A stretch of 64,000 nucleotides of DNA from Pantoea sp. A4 (GTDB taxonomy: Bacteria; Pseudomonadota; Gammaproteobacteria; Enterobacterales; Enterobacteriaceae): the NCBI RefSeq assembly GCF_000295955.2, contig NZ_ALXE01000023.1:106501-170500 (forward strand), written 5' to 3'. Each line of letters starts with the position of its first letter. The first letter of the stretch is position 1. The position numbers and the translations under genes are program-made. The notes below the pieces were generated by a model. That model did no database searches. It saw only the letters and a program-made list of their open reading frames with translations, and was not told the origin of the DNA. This document shows positions 27,282 through 35,256 of the stretch, one piece after another.

Positions 27282-28060
27282 AACCGTTTTATTTTAAACA
27301 AGGCACGCAGCCCCTGTTGGTGAGCATTCCCCATGCCGGTACCCAGCTAACGCCGGAGGTTGAGCGTGGTTTAACGGCGGAAGCCGCTGTATTACCCGAT
27401 ACCGACTGGCATCTGCCTCTGTTATATGACTTTGCCGAGGAGCTGGGAGCCAGCTTGCTGGTGGCTAACTATTCGCGTTTCGTAGTTGATCTGAATCGCC
27501 CAGCGGATGATACCCCGCTGTATACCACCGCCACGACTGGGCTGTTTCCAGAGACGTTGTTTGATGGTCGACCCGTATTCCATCCCGGCCAGGCACCGGA
27601 TAGCGCTACCCGCCAGCGCTATATCGAACAGATTTGGCAGCCTTATCACCAGCAAATCGCCAGTGAATTGTCCCGCCTGAAAGCCTTGCACGGTCAGGCA
27701 TTTTTATATGATGCGCACTCGATCGCTTCGGTTATTCCCCGTTTGTTTGACGGGCCGCTGCCGGATATTAATATCGGGACTAACGATGGCCGTAGCTGCG
27801 ATCCGGCGATCAGTGCGGCGATGTGTGCAGTGTGCGGTGAACAGAACGCGTTTAGCTGGGTGCTGAATGGGCGCTTCAAAGGTGGACACATCACCCGCCA
27901 CCATGGCTCGCCAGCCCAGCAGCAGCAGGCAGTGCAGATTGAACTGGCCCAGCTGAACTATATGGATGAAACTCCACCCTTCACCTACCGCGCGGAGCGC
28001 GCGGCGGAATTAAAGCGTGTGCTGAAACAGCTGTTGCAGGCGATGTTAGCGCAAGCGTAG
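27278..28060 (+). CDS. hutG: N-formylglutamate deformylase
   Basis: Last enzyme: N-formylglutamate to glutamate and formate. 260 residues from ATG 27278 (GAGGAG upstream; ATGA overlap with hutI). [88 protein letters not shown] and [11 protein letters not shown] are the N-formylglutamate amidohydrolase blocks. It is not the arginase-type HutG of Klebsiella and Salmonella, which would make formamide. Confidence 0.96.
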   Translation: MKPFYFKQGTQPLLVSIPHAGTQLTPEVERGLTAEAAVLPDTDWHLPLLYDFAEELGASLLVANYSRFVVDLNRPADDTPLYTTATTGLFPETLFDGRPVFHPGQAPDSATRQRYIEQIWQPYHQQIASELSRLKALHGQAFLYDAHSIASVIPRLFDGPLPDINIGTNDGRSCDPAISAAMCAVCGEQNAFSWVLNGRFKGGHITRHHGSPAQQQQAVQIELAQLNYMDETPPFTYRAERAAELKRVLKQLLQAMLAQA

Positions 28061-28073
28061 CCGGGACTGACTT

Positions 28074-28101
28074 GCCGCCGCGATTGCCTGCGGCGGTTTT
28101 T
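28074..28101 (+). terminator. Terminator after hutIG
   Basis: CCGCCGC (28075-28081) and GCGGCGG (28090-28096) with an 8-nt loop, followed by TTTTT. Confidence 0.9.
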
Positions 28102-28145
28102 CTGTGTTATCACTGCCTTCCCCCCTGAATTATCGGTAACTGACC

Positions 28146-29078
28146 TTGAAAGCTCGCTATCTCCAGGATAATGCGGTGCGCTACTTTCTCGAAGTGGTGC
28201 GCAGTGGTTCACTCAGCCTTGCGGCACAGAAGCTGAACGTTGCGGCCTCGGCCATCAGTCGGCAAATCAGCGGTCTGGAAGACAGGTTAGGAGAAGTGCT
28301 GTTTGAGCGGCGCAAAGAGGGCATGATCCCGACGGCCGCCGGTGAATTGCTTGCGGCCTGGGCGATTCGCAGCCAGTTAGAGAGCGAAAAGGTGCTGCAT
28401 GAGTTGGCGGAACTCGGGGGATTACGTAAAGGTGAAGTGCGCATCGATAGCTCTGCGGGGTTTAGCGTTGATCTGCTGCCGCAGATGATCGCCTCTTTTC
28501 GTCACCACTATCCTGATATTCAGTTCCGTTTACACGTCACCCATGCTGAAGATATCGTGCGCCGTTTGCGTGAAGGGGAGAGTGATATTGGCCTGACGTT
28601 TAGCCAAAAGCCGGAAGAGAATATTCACGTTGCCTGGCGTATGCAGTCACGGCTGGTGGCGGTGATGCAGCCGGATCACGTACTGGCTCAGCGTCACATG
28701 CTGCAACTCTCGCAGCTGGCTGGGTATCCTCTGGGGTTGCCTGAAAGGCCGATTATGATGCGGCGTTTGATTGATGCCTGTTGCAGCCGTCAGGGGCTTC
28801 ATTTTGCGCCGGTGTTTGAAACCAACTCGATCAGCGCACTGCTGGCTTTTGCCCGCTATGAGCAGGGCGTGGTGGTCGCTTCGGAACTGACGGTACGTGA
28901 ACATGTGCGCTATCACCAACTCAAAGCCGTGCCGCTGATTGGCCAGGATCTTAATGGCATCAATATTGAGCTCAACACCCTGGCCGGGCGCAGTTTACCG
29001 AAAGCGGTGAATGTGTTTATCGATCATTTTATGCGGGAAATGGAACAGGACAGAATAATGGTTGCCGCATTGCCATAA
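28146..29078 (+). CDS. LysR-family regulator of the amidase operon (predicted)
   Basis: 310 residues. The HTH covers about residues 12-45 (YFLEVVRSGSLSLAAQKLNVAASAISRQISGLE, then LFERRKEGMIPTAAGE) and a LysR effector domain follows. The start is TTG at 28146. A stop codon lies three codons upstream and no ATG occurs before the HTH, so a rare start is required. It is placed 190 bp before an operon for transport and breakdown of an amide and D-amino acid, which it probably controls. The ligand is unknown. Confidence 0.82.
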   Translation: MKARYLQDNAVRYFLEVVRSGSLSLAAQKLNVAASAISRQISGLEDRLGEVLFERRKEGMIPTAAGELLAAWAIRSQLESEKVLHELAELGGLRKGEVRIDSSAGFSVDLLPQMIASFRHHYPDIQFRLHVTHAEDIVRRLREGESDIGLTFSQKPEENIHVAWRMQSRLVAVMQPDHVLAQRHMLQLSQLAGYPLGLPERPIMMRRLIDACCSRQGLHFAPVFETNSISALLAFARYEQGVVVASELTVREHVRYHQLKAVPLIGQDLNGINIELNTLAGRSLPKAVNVFIDHFMREMEQDRIMVAALP

Positions 29079-29174
29079 CTTTTTCTTATTTTATCGCAGT
29101 GGATGGGATATTTTTCGCTGTTATTTCGGGCTAAAGATAATAATGACTTATCATGGGGTTATCTTTGCTTTTTT

Positions 29175-29186
29175 GATATCGATATC
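29175..29186. promoter_or_regulatory. Palindrome in the operon promoter region
   Basis: GATATCGATATC is a perfect 12-bp palindrome about 80 bp before the MFS start. It may be a site for the upstream LysR protein; this rests on position only. Confidence 0.3.
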
Positions 29187-29268
29187 GTGTAAAAGTTGAA
29201 TTGGTGATAAAGATGCCGCGGGGATAGGATGAAATTATCCTGTTTCTCTCCGGTATCGAGGAATCTCC

Positions 29269-30495
29269 ATGCGGCCTTCATCTCATTATAAACACTGGGT
29301 CCTGTTTTTATTGTATGTAGCCTGGTGTATCGCCTTTATTGACCGTGTTGTATTAAGTATGGGTGCGCCAGCCATCACCGCTGAGCTAAACCTCTCGCCG
29401 TCTGAGTTAGGCCTGGTACTGAGTGTCTTCTATTTTGGCTTCTGGCTGATGCAGCTGCCTGGTGGCTGGCTGGCGGATCGCTTCGGTGCTAAGTATGTCG
29501 TGATCATGGCAATTGGATTATGGTCGCTGTTCACTATGTTGACCGGTTTTGCCGGTTCGCTGGCTTCGCTGATACTGATCCGCTTACTGTTTGGTCTTGG
29601 TGAGGGCGCCTTCCCTTCGGCGGCGATTAAGAATGCCGCAGAGAACTATCCTGCCACGCAAAAACCGAAAATTACCTCTCTGCTGGTCTCCTCAAACTAT
29701 GTCGGCAGCATGATTGCTCCCTTGCTGATTGCGCCACTGCTGTTGAATTTCCAGTGGCGTCATAGCTTTATGCTAATTGGGATTTTGGGGCTGGTGTTTG
29801 TTCTGATATATAGCCTGACGGTGCGCAATACCGCGGTAAACAGCGCCAGCAGCAGGGAGCGTATCAATTTTAAAGACATGCGCGAGGTATTGAAGCATCC
29901 GCTGTTGTGGAAGATTGCTGCCGCCTGGTTTGGTCTGAGCTTAATTAATAAAGGCCTGGATTCCTGGATGCCGGTGTATCTGATGAAGGAGCGTCACCTC
30001 GACCTGAAAGCCGTGGGTGTGCTTCTGCCGATCCCCTATCTGATGGCAGGCATTGCCACTGCGATTGGCGGTTGGGTGATGGTGAAGTTCTTCAATGGCC
30101 GCGAGAATATGATGTTGCTGTTCAGCGCACTATTTACCGCGATTTCCATCGGCTGCATGTATCGCGCTGAAAGCCTGACGGGGCTTATTGTGGCGCAGTC
30201 ATTCACCTATTTCTTTAAATCCTTTGTGCTGGCGGTTGCGGTTGCGCTGCCCACCAAAATTTTGGCACCACGCATGATTGGCACCGGGATTGGCATCATC
30301 AACTTTGGTGGCCAGGCGGCGGGCTTTATCGCCCCGCTGGGGATTGGTCTGATGGTGCAGTACTTCAGTTTCGGTTCCGCATTCCTGTTCTTGATGGGGG
30401 CGGCTGCGTTCTCCAGTGTGATTAGCCTGACCATTCGCACCTCAAAGACGGTACATGAGCCTGTCACGCTGACGTCACTAAACAAAGAAGGATGA
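29269..30495 (+). CDS. MFS transporter, anion:cation symporter-like
   Basis: 408 residues, 12 membrane helices. HWVLFLLYVAWCIAFIDRVVLSMGAPAI and YFGFWLMQLPGGWLADRFGAKYV are typical of the phthalate permease/ACS group, which takes up organic acids. FGLGEGAFPSAAIKNAAENYP is the GEG motif of helix 4. First gene of a four-gene operon; the amidase starts 3 nt after its stop codon. Its substrate is likely what the amidase or D-amino-acid dehydrogenase consumes. ATG 29269 follows GAGGAATCTCC. Confidence 0.85.
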   Translation: MRPSSHYKHWVLFLLYVAWCIAFIDRVVLSMGAPAITAELNLSPSELGLVLSVFYFGFWLMQLPGGWLADRFGAKYVVIMAIGLWSLFTMLTGFAGSLASLILIRLLFGLGEGAFPSAAIKNAAENYPATQKPKITSLLVSSNYVGSMIAPLLIAPLLLNFQWRHSFMLIGILGLVFVLIYSLTVRNTAVNSASSRERINFKDMREVLKHPLLWKIAAAWFGLSLINKGLDSWMPVYLMKERHLDLKAVGVLLPIPYLMAGIATAIGGWVMVKFFNGRENMMLLFSALFTAISIGCMYRAESLTGLIVAQSFTYFFKSFVLAVAVALPTKILAPRMIGTGIGIINFGGQAAGFIAPLGIGLMVQYFSFGSAFLFLMGAAAFSSVISLTIRTSKTVHEPVTLTSLNKEG

Positions 30496-30498
30496 GAT

Positions 30499-31998
30499 AT
30501 GAATAGCTTATGCGACCTCTCTGCAACGGAAGCCCGGCGGCTGATTGGCGAAAAAAGTATTGCTCCCAGTGAGTTACTGGAGAGCTGTATTACCCGGATT
30601 GAGGCTGTGAACCCCGCGGTTAACGCGATGGTCGCCTGCGATTTCAGCGCCGCACGCGCAGCGGCGGCAGAGCAGGATAAAGCTGTGTTGCGGGGAGAGC
30701 CGCTTGGCCCGCTGCATGGGCTGCCGCTGGGTGTGAAAGATATGATCGACGCAGCTGGACTGCCTACCACCTTCGGCAGTATTGCCAAACGCGATAATCT
30801 GGCAGGCAAAGATGAACGGCTGGTGGCGGTGCTGCGTGCTGCTGGCGCTAACATTGTCGGGAAGACCAACGTGCCTGAATGGGGTGCGGGCGGTAACTCG
30901 CGCAATGCGGTATATGGCACCACCGGGAACCCCTTTGATACCACCCGCTCTGCTGCTGGCTCCTCCGGGGGCTCTGCGGCGGCACTGGCCTGCGGAATGG
31001 TTTCACTGGCAACAGGTTCTGATACTGGCGGTTCGCTGCGTAATCCCGCAGCCTTCAATGGCATCGTAGGTTTTCGTCCAACACCAGGGATGATTCCGGC
31101 GGAAAAACGTGGTTGTGCCTGGTTGCAGATCTCTACGCTTGGCCCAATGGGGCGCACGGTAGATGATGCAGCACTGATGTTCAGCGTCATGGCGGGGGAA
31201 GATGCGCGCGATCCGCTCTCCCACGTGGTGCCGGGCCGCCAGTTACGTCAGCCGGAAGAGTTTTTCCCGCTGGCAGGCAGCGATCTCTCTTCACTGCGCC
31301 TTGCTTACAGCAGTGATTTTGGCTTTGCACCGACCGAAACCGCCGTGGCCGACAGCTTCCAGCATAAGATGCAACATATTGCGCCGCTGTTTGCCTCCGC
31401 TGAACAGGCTACGCCAGATTGTACCGGCTGCAACGAAGCGTTTGAGACGCTGCGTTCACTGATGTTCCTCACTGCCACGCGCGAGTTGTATCAACAAGAT
31501 CCGCAGCAGGTGGGTGAAAATGTCCGGATGAATGTTGAAGAAGGCCTGCGGTACAGCGCGCAGGATATCGCACGCGGGCTGGATTTACAGACGCAACTGT
31601 TCCGCCGCTGGGCTGCGTTCTTCAATGACTTCGATTATATGGTTTCACCGGCAGTGACCATTTCGCCGCGCCCCTGGACGGAACTCTATCCTAAAGAGAT
31701 CAATGGTCAGGCGACGCGCACCTATTATCACTGGCTGGCGCTGGCCTACGTGACGTCGTTGGGGGGATTACCTTCACTGTCACTGCCCGTGGGACGTGAC
31801 CACAACGGGATGCCGTTTGGTTTACAGATCATCGGCAAACGCGGCGATGACGCAGGTGTCCTGCGCGTGGCGAAAGCGCTGGAACAGAAACTTAAGCAAG
31901 AGCCGGAGTTGGCACGGCCTGTGCCCGACATGGCGATGTTACGTGGTGCGCAGCCGATCGCCACCATGCCCGATTTTTATCTCCCCCTCGGACAATAA
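30499..31998 (+). CDS. Amidase signature family amidohydrolase
   Basis: 499 residues with the full Ser-cisSer-Lys triad: Lys80 in HGLPLGVKDMID, Ser155 in AAGSSGGSAAAL and nucleophile Ser179 in GSDTGGSLRNPAAFNG. Such enzymes hydrolyse carboxamides to acid and ammonia or amine. It is soluble, with no signal peptide. Second in the operon MFS-amidase-RidA-oxidase, where releasing a D-amino acid or its precursor from an amide would fit. It is not GatA: no gatB or gatC is near. ATG 30499 has GGATGAGAT before it. Confidence 0.92.
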   Translation: MNSLCDLSATEARRLIGEKSIAPSELLESCITRIEAVNPAVNAMVACDFSAARAAAAEQDKAVLRGEPLGPLHGLPLGVKDMIDAAGLPTTFGSIAKRDNLAGKDERLVAVLRAAGANIVGKTNVPEWGAGGNSRNAVYGTTGNPFDTTRSAAGSSGGSAAALACGMVSLATGSDTGGSLRNPAAFNGIVGFRPTPGMIPAEKRGCAWLQISTLGPMGRTVDDAALMFSVMAGEDARDPLSHVVPGRQLRQPEEFFPLAGSDLSSLRLAYSSDFGFAPTETAVADSFQHKMQHIAPLFASAEQATPDCTGCNEAFETLRSLMFLTATRELYQQDPQQVGENVRMNVEEGLRYSAQDIARGLDLQTQLFRRWAAFFNDFDYMVSPAVTISPRPWTELYPKEINGQATRTYYHWLALAYVTSLGGLPSLSLPVGRDHNGMPFGLQIIGKRGDDAGVLRVAKALEQKLKQEPELARPVPDMAMLRGAQPIATMPDFYLPLGQ

Positions 31999-32010
31999 GC
32001 GAGTTAAGAC

Positions 32011-32358
32011 ATGAATTTACCTTTTGCCAAAGTACGTGAGTCAGGTTCACTGGTGTGGCTTTCCGGCGAGATTGGCTTTGAAGAGGATGGCAGCCTGGTG
32101 CCTGATATCACCCATCAGACCGACCGCATTCTGCAACGCGTACAGGCTACGCTTGCCGGGGAAGGTTGTACGCTGGCGGATGTTATCTCCTGTACCGTTT
32201 ATCTGACTGATGCAGCGCAATTTGCTCCGTTCAATGAGGCCTATGCGAAGTGGTTTAGCGCACCTTTGCCGGTGCGTACAACGGTGTTGGCGGGTCTGGT
32301 CTTACCGGATGCGTTGTTAGAGATTACCGTCGTGGCTCAGAAGCCCGCAGCGGAGTAA
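32011..32358 (+). CDS. RidA/YjgF family imine deaminase
   Basis: 115 residues. Arg89 in PVRTTVLAGLVLP and Glu104 in LLEITVVA match the residues that bind the carboxylate and catalyse hydrolysis of 2-imino acids in RidA. The cysteine two residues after the Arg in E. coli RidA is Thr here. VSCTVYLTDAAQFAPFNEAYAKWF (form ISCTVYLTD) is the usual middle. Its stop is immediately followed by the oxidase start. Converting the imine made by a D-amino-acid dehydrogenase is a natural role here. Confidence 0.9.
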   Translation: MNLPFAKVRESGSLVWLSGEIGFEEDGSLVPDITHQTDRILQRVQATLAGEGCTLADVISCTVYLTDAAQFAPFNEAYAKWFSAPLPVRTTVLAGLVLPDALLEITVVAQKPAAE

Positions 32359-33609
32359 ATGATGAAGCACGATGTGTTGGTATTAGGTGCTGGCATGGTG
32401 GGCGTGAGCTGTGCGCTGCATTTGCAGCAGCGCGGGCTGGATGTCGCGCTGCTGGATCGACGCAATCCTGGCGAAGAGACCTCCTACGGTAATGCCGGGA
32501 TTATTCAGCGTGAAGCGGTACATCCTTATCGTTTTCCGCGTGAATTGAGTACGTTGTTGAGTGTTGCGGGCAACCTGCGGCTGGATGTGCGTTACCATGC
32601 GCGAGCGGTGCCTGCGCTACTGTCGCCGCTGCTGCGTTACTACCGCAACTCTGCAGACGCCGCGTATCAACCGATTGCGGCCGCTTATGCCTCACTGATT
32701 GCTTTGTCTCTGGAAACTCACGAAAGCCTGTTAGCCGACGCCAATGCACAGCATCTGCTGGGTAAGCGGGGCTGGCTGATGCTGTTCCGCAGCGATAAGC
32801 GCCGTGATGAAGCGTTTGCCGATGCCGATAAGCTCACCGCGTTAGGGGTTAACCACCGTAAGCTGGATGGCGCACAGCTCCAGGCGCAAGAGCCTGCATT
32901 GCGTGAGCGGTTGAGCGGGGCCATTCACTGGACCGATCCTCTGACCGTACGCGATCCCGGTGATTTAGTGAAAGCGTATGCCAGGCTGTTGTTCCAGCGT
33001 GGCGCCACCGAATTACGGGGTGATGCTACCACGTTGCGCCCGTTGCCTGATGGCGGCTGGCAAGTCCAGACGGCCAGCGGTGAGTGGGTTTCTGCGCGTC
33101 AGGTGGTGGTAGCGCTTGGACCGTGGAGTACACAGTTGACGGGCGATTTTGGTTTCCGCCCGCCGCTGTTTGTGAAGCGTGGCTATCATCAGCATTTCCG
33201 TGATGATTCACCGCATCCGTTGCAGCACTGGATGTTGGATGAAGAGCGCGGTTATCTGCTGGCACCGATGGCGCGTGGTGTGCGTATTACTACCGGCGCA
33301 GAGCTGACGCATATTGATGCACCCGCAACGCCGACCCAGCTGTCTGCCGTTGAGCCGATCGCTCGCTCGCTGGTCTCTTTAGGCTCAGCCGTCGAGCCGC
33401 AGCCGTGGAAAGGCGCACGTCCTTGCCTGCCGGATATGAAGCCGTTAATCGGTGCAGTGCCGGGTAAGCCGGGGATGTGGTGTGCCTTTGGTCACGGGCA
33501 TCAGGGCTTTACCCTGGGGCCAGCGACCGGGATGTTATTGGCACAGCTGATGACGGGTGAACGCAGTGCCATAGAAATGGCTCCGTTTAGCCCGGCGCGA
33601 CGTTTCTAA
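32359..33609 (+). CDS. FAD-dependent D-amino-acid dehydrogenase, DadA-like
   Basis: 416 residues. The N-terminal FAD motif is VLVLGAGMVGVSCALHLQQRGLDVALLDRR (GxGxxG at residues 10-15), with GEETSYGNAGIIQREAVHPYRFP next, the DadA form of the isoalloxazine contact. The C-terminus has PWKGARPCLPDMKPLIGAVPG and AFGHGHQGFTLGPATG. Enzymes of this type oxidise D-amino acids to 2-imino acids and feed the quinone pool. The start is one of two adjacent ATG codons directly after the RidA stop. No dadX racemase is nearby, so this is not the alanine dad operon. Confidence 0.88.
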   Translation: MMKHDVLVLGAGMVGVSCALHLQQRGLDVALLDRRNPGEETSYGNAGIIQREAVHPYRFPRELSTLLSVAGNLRLDVRYHARAVPALLSPLLRYYRNSADAAYQPIAAAYASLIALSLETHESLLADANAQHLLGKRGWLMLFRSDKRRDEAFADADKLTALGVNHRKLDGAQLQAQEPALRERLSGAIHWTDPLTVRDPGDLVKAYARLLFQRGATELRGDATTLRPLPDGGWQVQTASGEWVSARQVVVALGPWSTQLTGDFGFRPPLFVKRGYHQHFRDDSPHPLQHWMLDEERGYLLAPMARGVRITTGAELTHIDAPATPTQLSAVEPIARSLVSLGSAVEPQPWKGARPCLPDMKPLIGAVPGKPGMWCAFGHGHQGFTLGPATGMLLAQLMTGERSAIEMAPFSPARRF

Positions 33610-33616
33610 ACGAACA

Positions 33617-33645
33617 CAGCGGCGCAAAGTGCGCCGCTGCTGTTT
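33617..33645. terminator. Terminator between D-amino-acid operon and porin gene
   Basis: CAGCGGCGCA (33617-33626), loop AAG and TGCGCCGCTG (33630-33639), then CTGTTTT. It separates convergent genes. Confidence 0.85.
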
Positions 33646-33647
33646 TA

Positions 33648-34718
33648 TCAGAACTGATAGGTGATACCCAAACCAACCGTATCGTCCGTCAGGATGCCAA
33701 ACGGCGTATTTTTATCCAGTAGGTTGATGCGATAATCACTGTACACTGACATGTTTTTATTGAAATAGTAGCGCAGAGATGCATCCACATATTTCAACAG
33801 ATCAACATCGCCATAGCCTTCAATATCCTGTCCCTTCGACACGAAATAGCCAAGTGACGGCACGATGCCATTGGCAAACGAGTATTGGCTATAGATCTCA
33901 AAATTCTGCGTTTTATTGGCGAATCCATAACCACTGATCAGCGTCATGTTACTGGCCTGAGCATATTTGGCCGCAAGATAAAATGCCCCCGGTGTGTATT
34001 TAAAGCCTACGCCCCAGATATCTGCCCGCTGGCCATCACCCAGGGCTAACGCATTTTGCTGGGCGGTGCGTTTGGAGCTGGCCCCGGCCGCCAGTAAGGC
34101 GAAATCATCGGTAACATCCCACTCCAGGCTAGCACCATAACCGTCGCCGTTGGCGGCATAAGCACTGCGGCTACTGTTATTTTCGCCCACGCCGTTAGCC
34201 CCCTGATACTGCAACGCAACAATCACTTTGTCGCTCAGGCCAAAACCGTTTTTGTTGCGATAAGTCAGCAGGTTATTGCCACGGCCAGTCAGGAAATTAT
34301 CCACGTTGCTGTCGGTGAGGATGTCATAAATGGGGGCCAGATCGGTAATGGCGGCCAAATCGTAATAGACACCGTAGTTTCGACCATAATCAATCGATCC
34401 CCAGCGGCCAAAATTCAGGCCCGCAAAGCCAAGACGGGTTCGGTCCGAGCTATTGCCTTCGGACTCCGCTTTATTGGCCTGAGCCTGATATTCCCACTGG
34501 CCATAGCCGGTGATCGCATCATTAATTTTGGTTTGTCCCTTAAAACCGAAGCGCATATAGGTGAAATCACCATCCTGGCTGGCTTTCTGGCTGAAGTAGT
34601 GACGGCCACGAATACTGCCGTATAAATCAAGTTTGTTGCCATCGGTATTATAAATAGTTGCCGCATTAGCGCCTTCGGATAACAGCGCCAGCGCAGCGAT
34701 CACCACTGCTTTTTTCAT
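33648..34718 (-). CDS. General porin, OmpC/OmpF family
   Basis: Outer-membrane trimeric beta-barrel channel, 356 residues. The signal peptide MKKAVVIAALALLSEGANA is cut before AATIYNTDGNKLDLYGSIRGRHYF. The constriction-loop region (LAPIYDILTDSNVDNFLTGRGNN, in place of the PEFGGD motif) and the C-terminal aromatic GLGITYQF are present. TRLGFAGLNFGRWGSIDYGRNYGV is the classic porin block. The loop 3 sequence is unlike OmpC or OmpF, so pore specificity may differ. No neighbour on its strand; whether it serves the adjacent amidase operon is open. Confidence 0.92.
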   Translation of the reverse strand: MKKAVVIAALALLSEGANAATIYNTDGNKLDLYGSIRGRHYFSQKASQDGDFTYMRFGFKGQTKINDAITGYGQWEYQAQANKAESEGNSSDRTRLGFAGLNFGRWGSIDYGRNYGVYYDLAAITDLAPIYDILTDSNVDNFLTGRGNNLLTYRNKNGFGLSDKVIVALQYQGANGVGENNSSRSAYAANGDGYGASLEWDVTDDFALLAAGASSKRTAQQNALALGDGQRADIWGVGFKYTPGAFYLAAKYAQASNMTLISGYGFANKTQNFEIYSQYSFANGIVPSLGYFVSKGQDIEGYGDVDLLKYVDASLRYYFNKNMSVYSDYRINLLDKNTPFGILTDDTVGLGITYQF

Positions 34719-35256
34719 TATTTCCCTCGTCCGGAAAAGTCTGCGATGTTGCAGATATGTTGTTATGTTTGCGAATTGGCGTTGGAGTAAAAGTTTTATC
34801 GCCTGCCTATTTATTATCAGGAATCAGCGGCTTTGATAATTTCAATTTTAACGGCGAAGCTTTGTTAAAAAGGCAAGGCTACGCTGGTGCAAATCAGGGC
34901 CAGGGTTTGAGCGGTTGCACCAAAAAATACCGTTTAAGTATCGGGGAGAGAGGGGTGTGTGTTTTTAGTGCGATCTGCACAAAGTTAAGGCAGAAAGAAG
35001 GTTTTGTGACAGTAAAAAGACAGCAGAAAATCAGTGGCTTGTTATCCATAAGTAATTCTTTTGGATTATAACCACTGATTTAAGCTGATTAAGGAGTGCT
35101 AAATACTGTTATCTCATGGAGTTATGGTGTAAATCCGATTTTGGCAAAGAGTGGTTTTTCTTCTTGCTGTCATATAACTGACATAAAACTTTTATAGTTT
35201 GGTAACACAAATCGTTGTGCTTAATGCTGCTTTTGAGGTTTATAGGAAATTCCCTG
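34719..35256. other. 538-bp intergenic region with divergent promoters
   Basis: It holds the porin promoter (minus) and the phosphate transporter promoter (plus). The right end has the PhoB box listed separately. I see no supported ORF; a short open frame at 34757-35071 has no family features and no good ribosome-binding site. No clear OmpR site was recognised. Confidence 0.5.
35167..35198 (+). promoter_or_regulatory. PhoB box and promoter of the phosphate transporter
   Basis: CTGTCAT (35167-35173), ATAA, CTGACAT (35178-35184), AAAA, then the weaker CTTTTAT (35189-35195): 7-bp direct repeats every 11 bp, as in Pho boxes. TATAGT at 35193-35198 can serve as -10. It lies about 60 bp before the transporter start. 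PhoB control is inferred from the strong match to the known CTGTCAT repeat. Confidence 0.8.

Noticed and set aside
34757..35071. 104-residue open frame between porin and phosphate transporter genes
   Set aside because: Low-complexity, no ribosome-binding site and no domain. It covers the porin promoter region.
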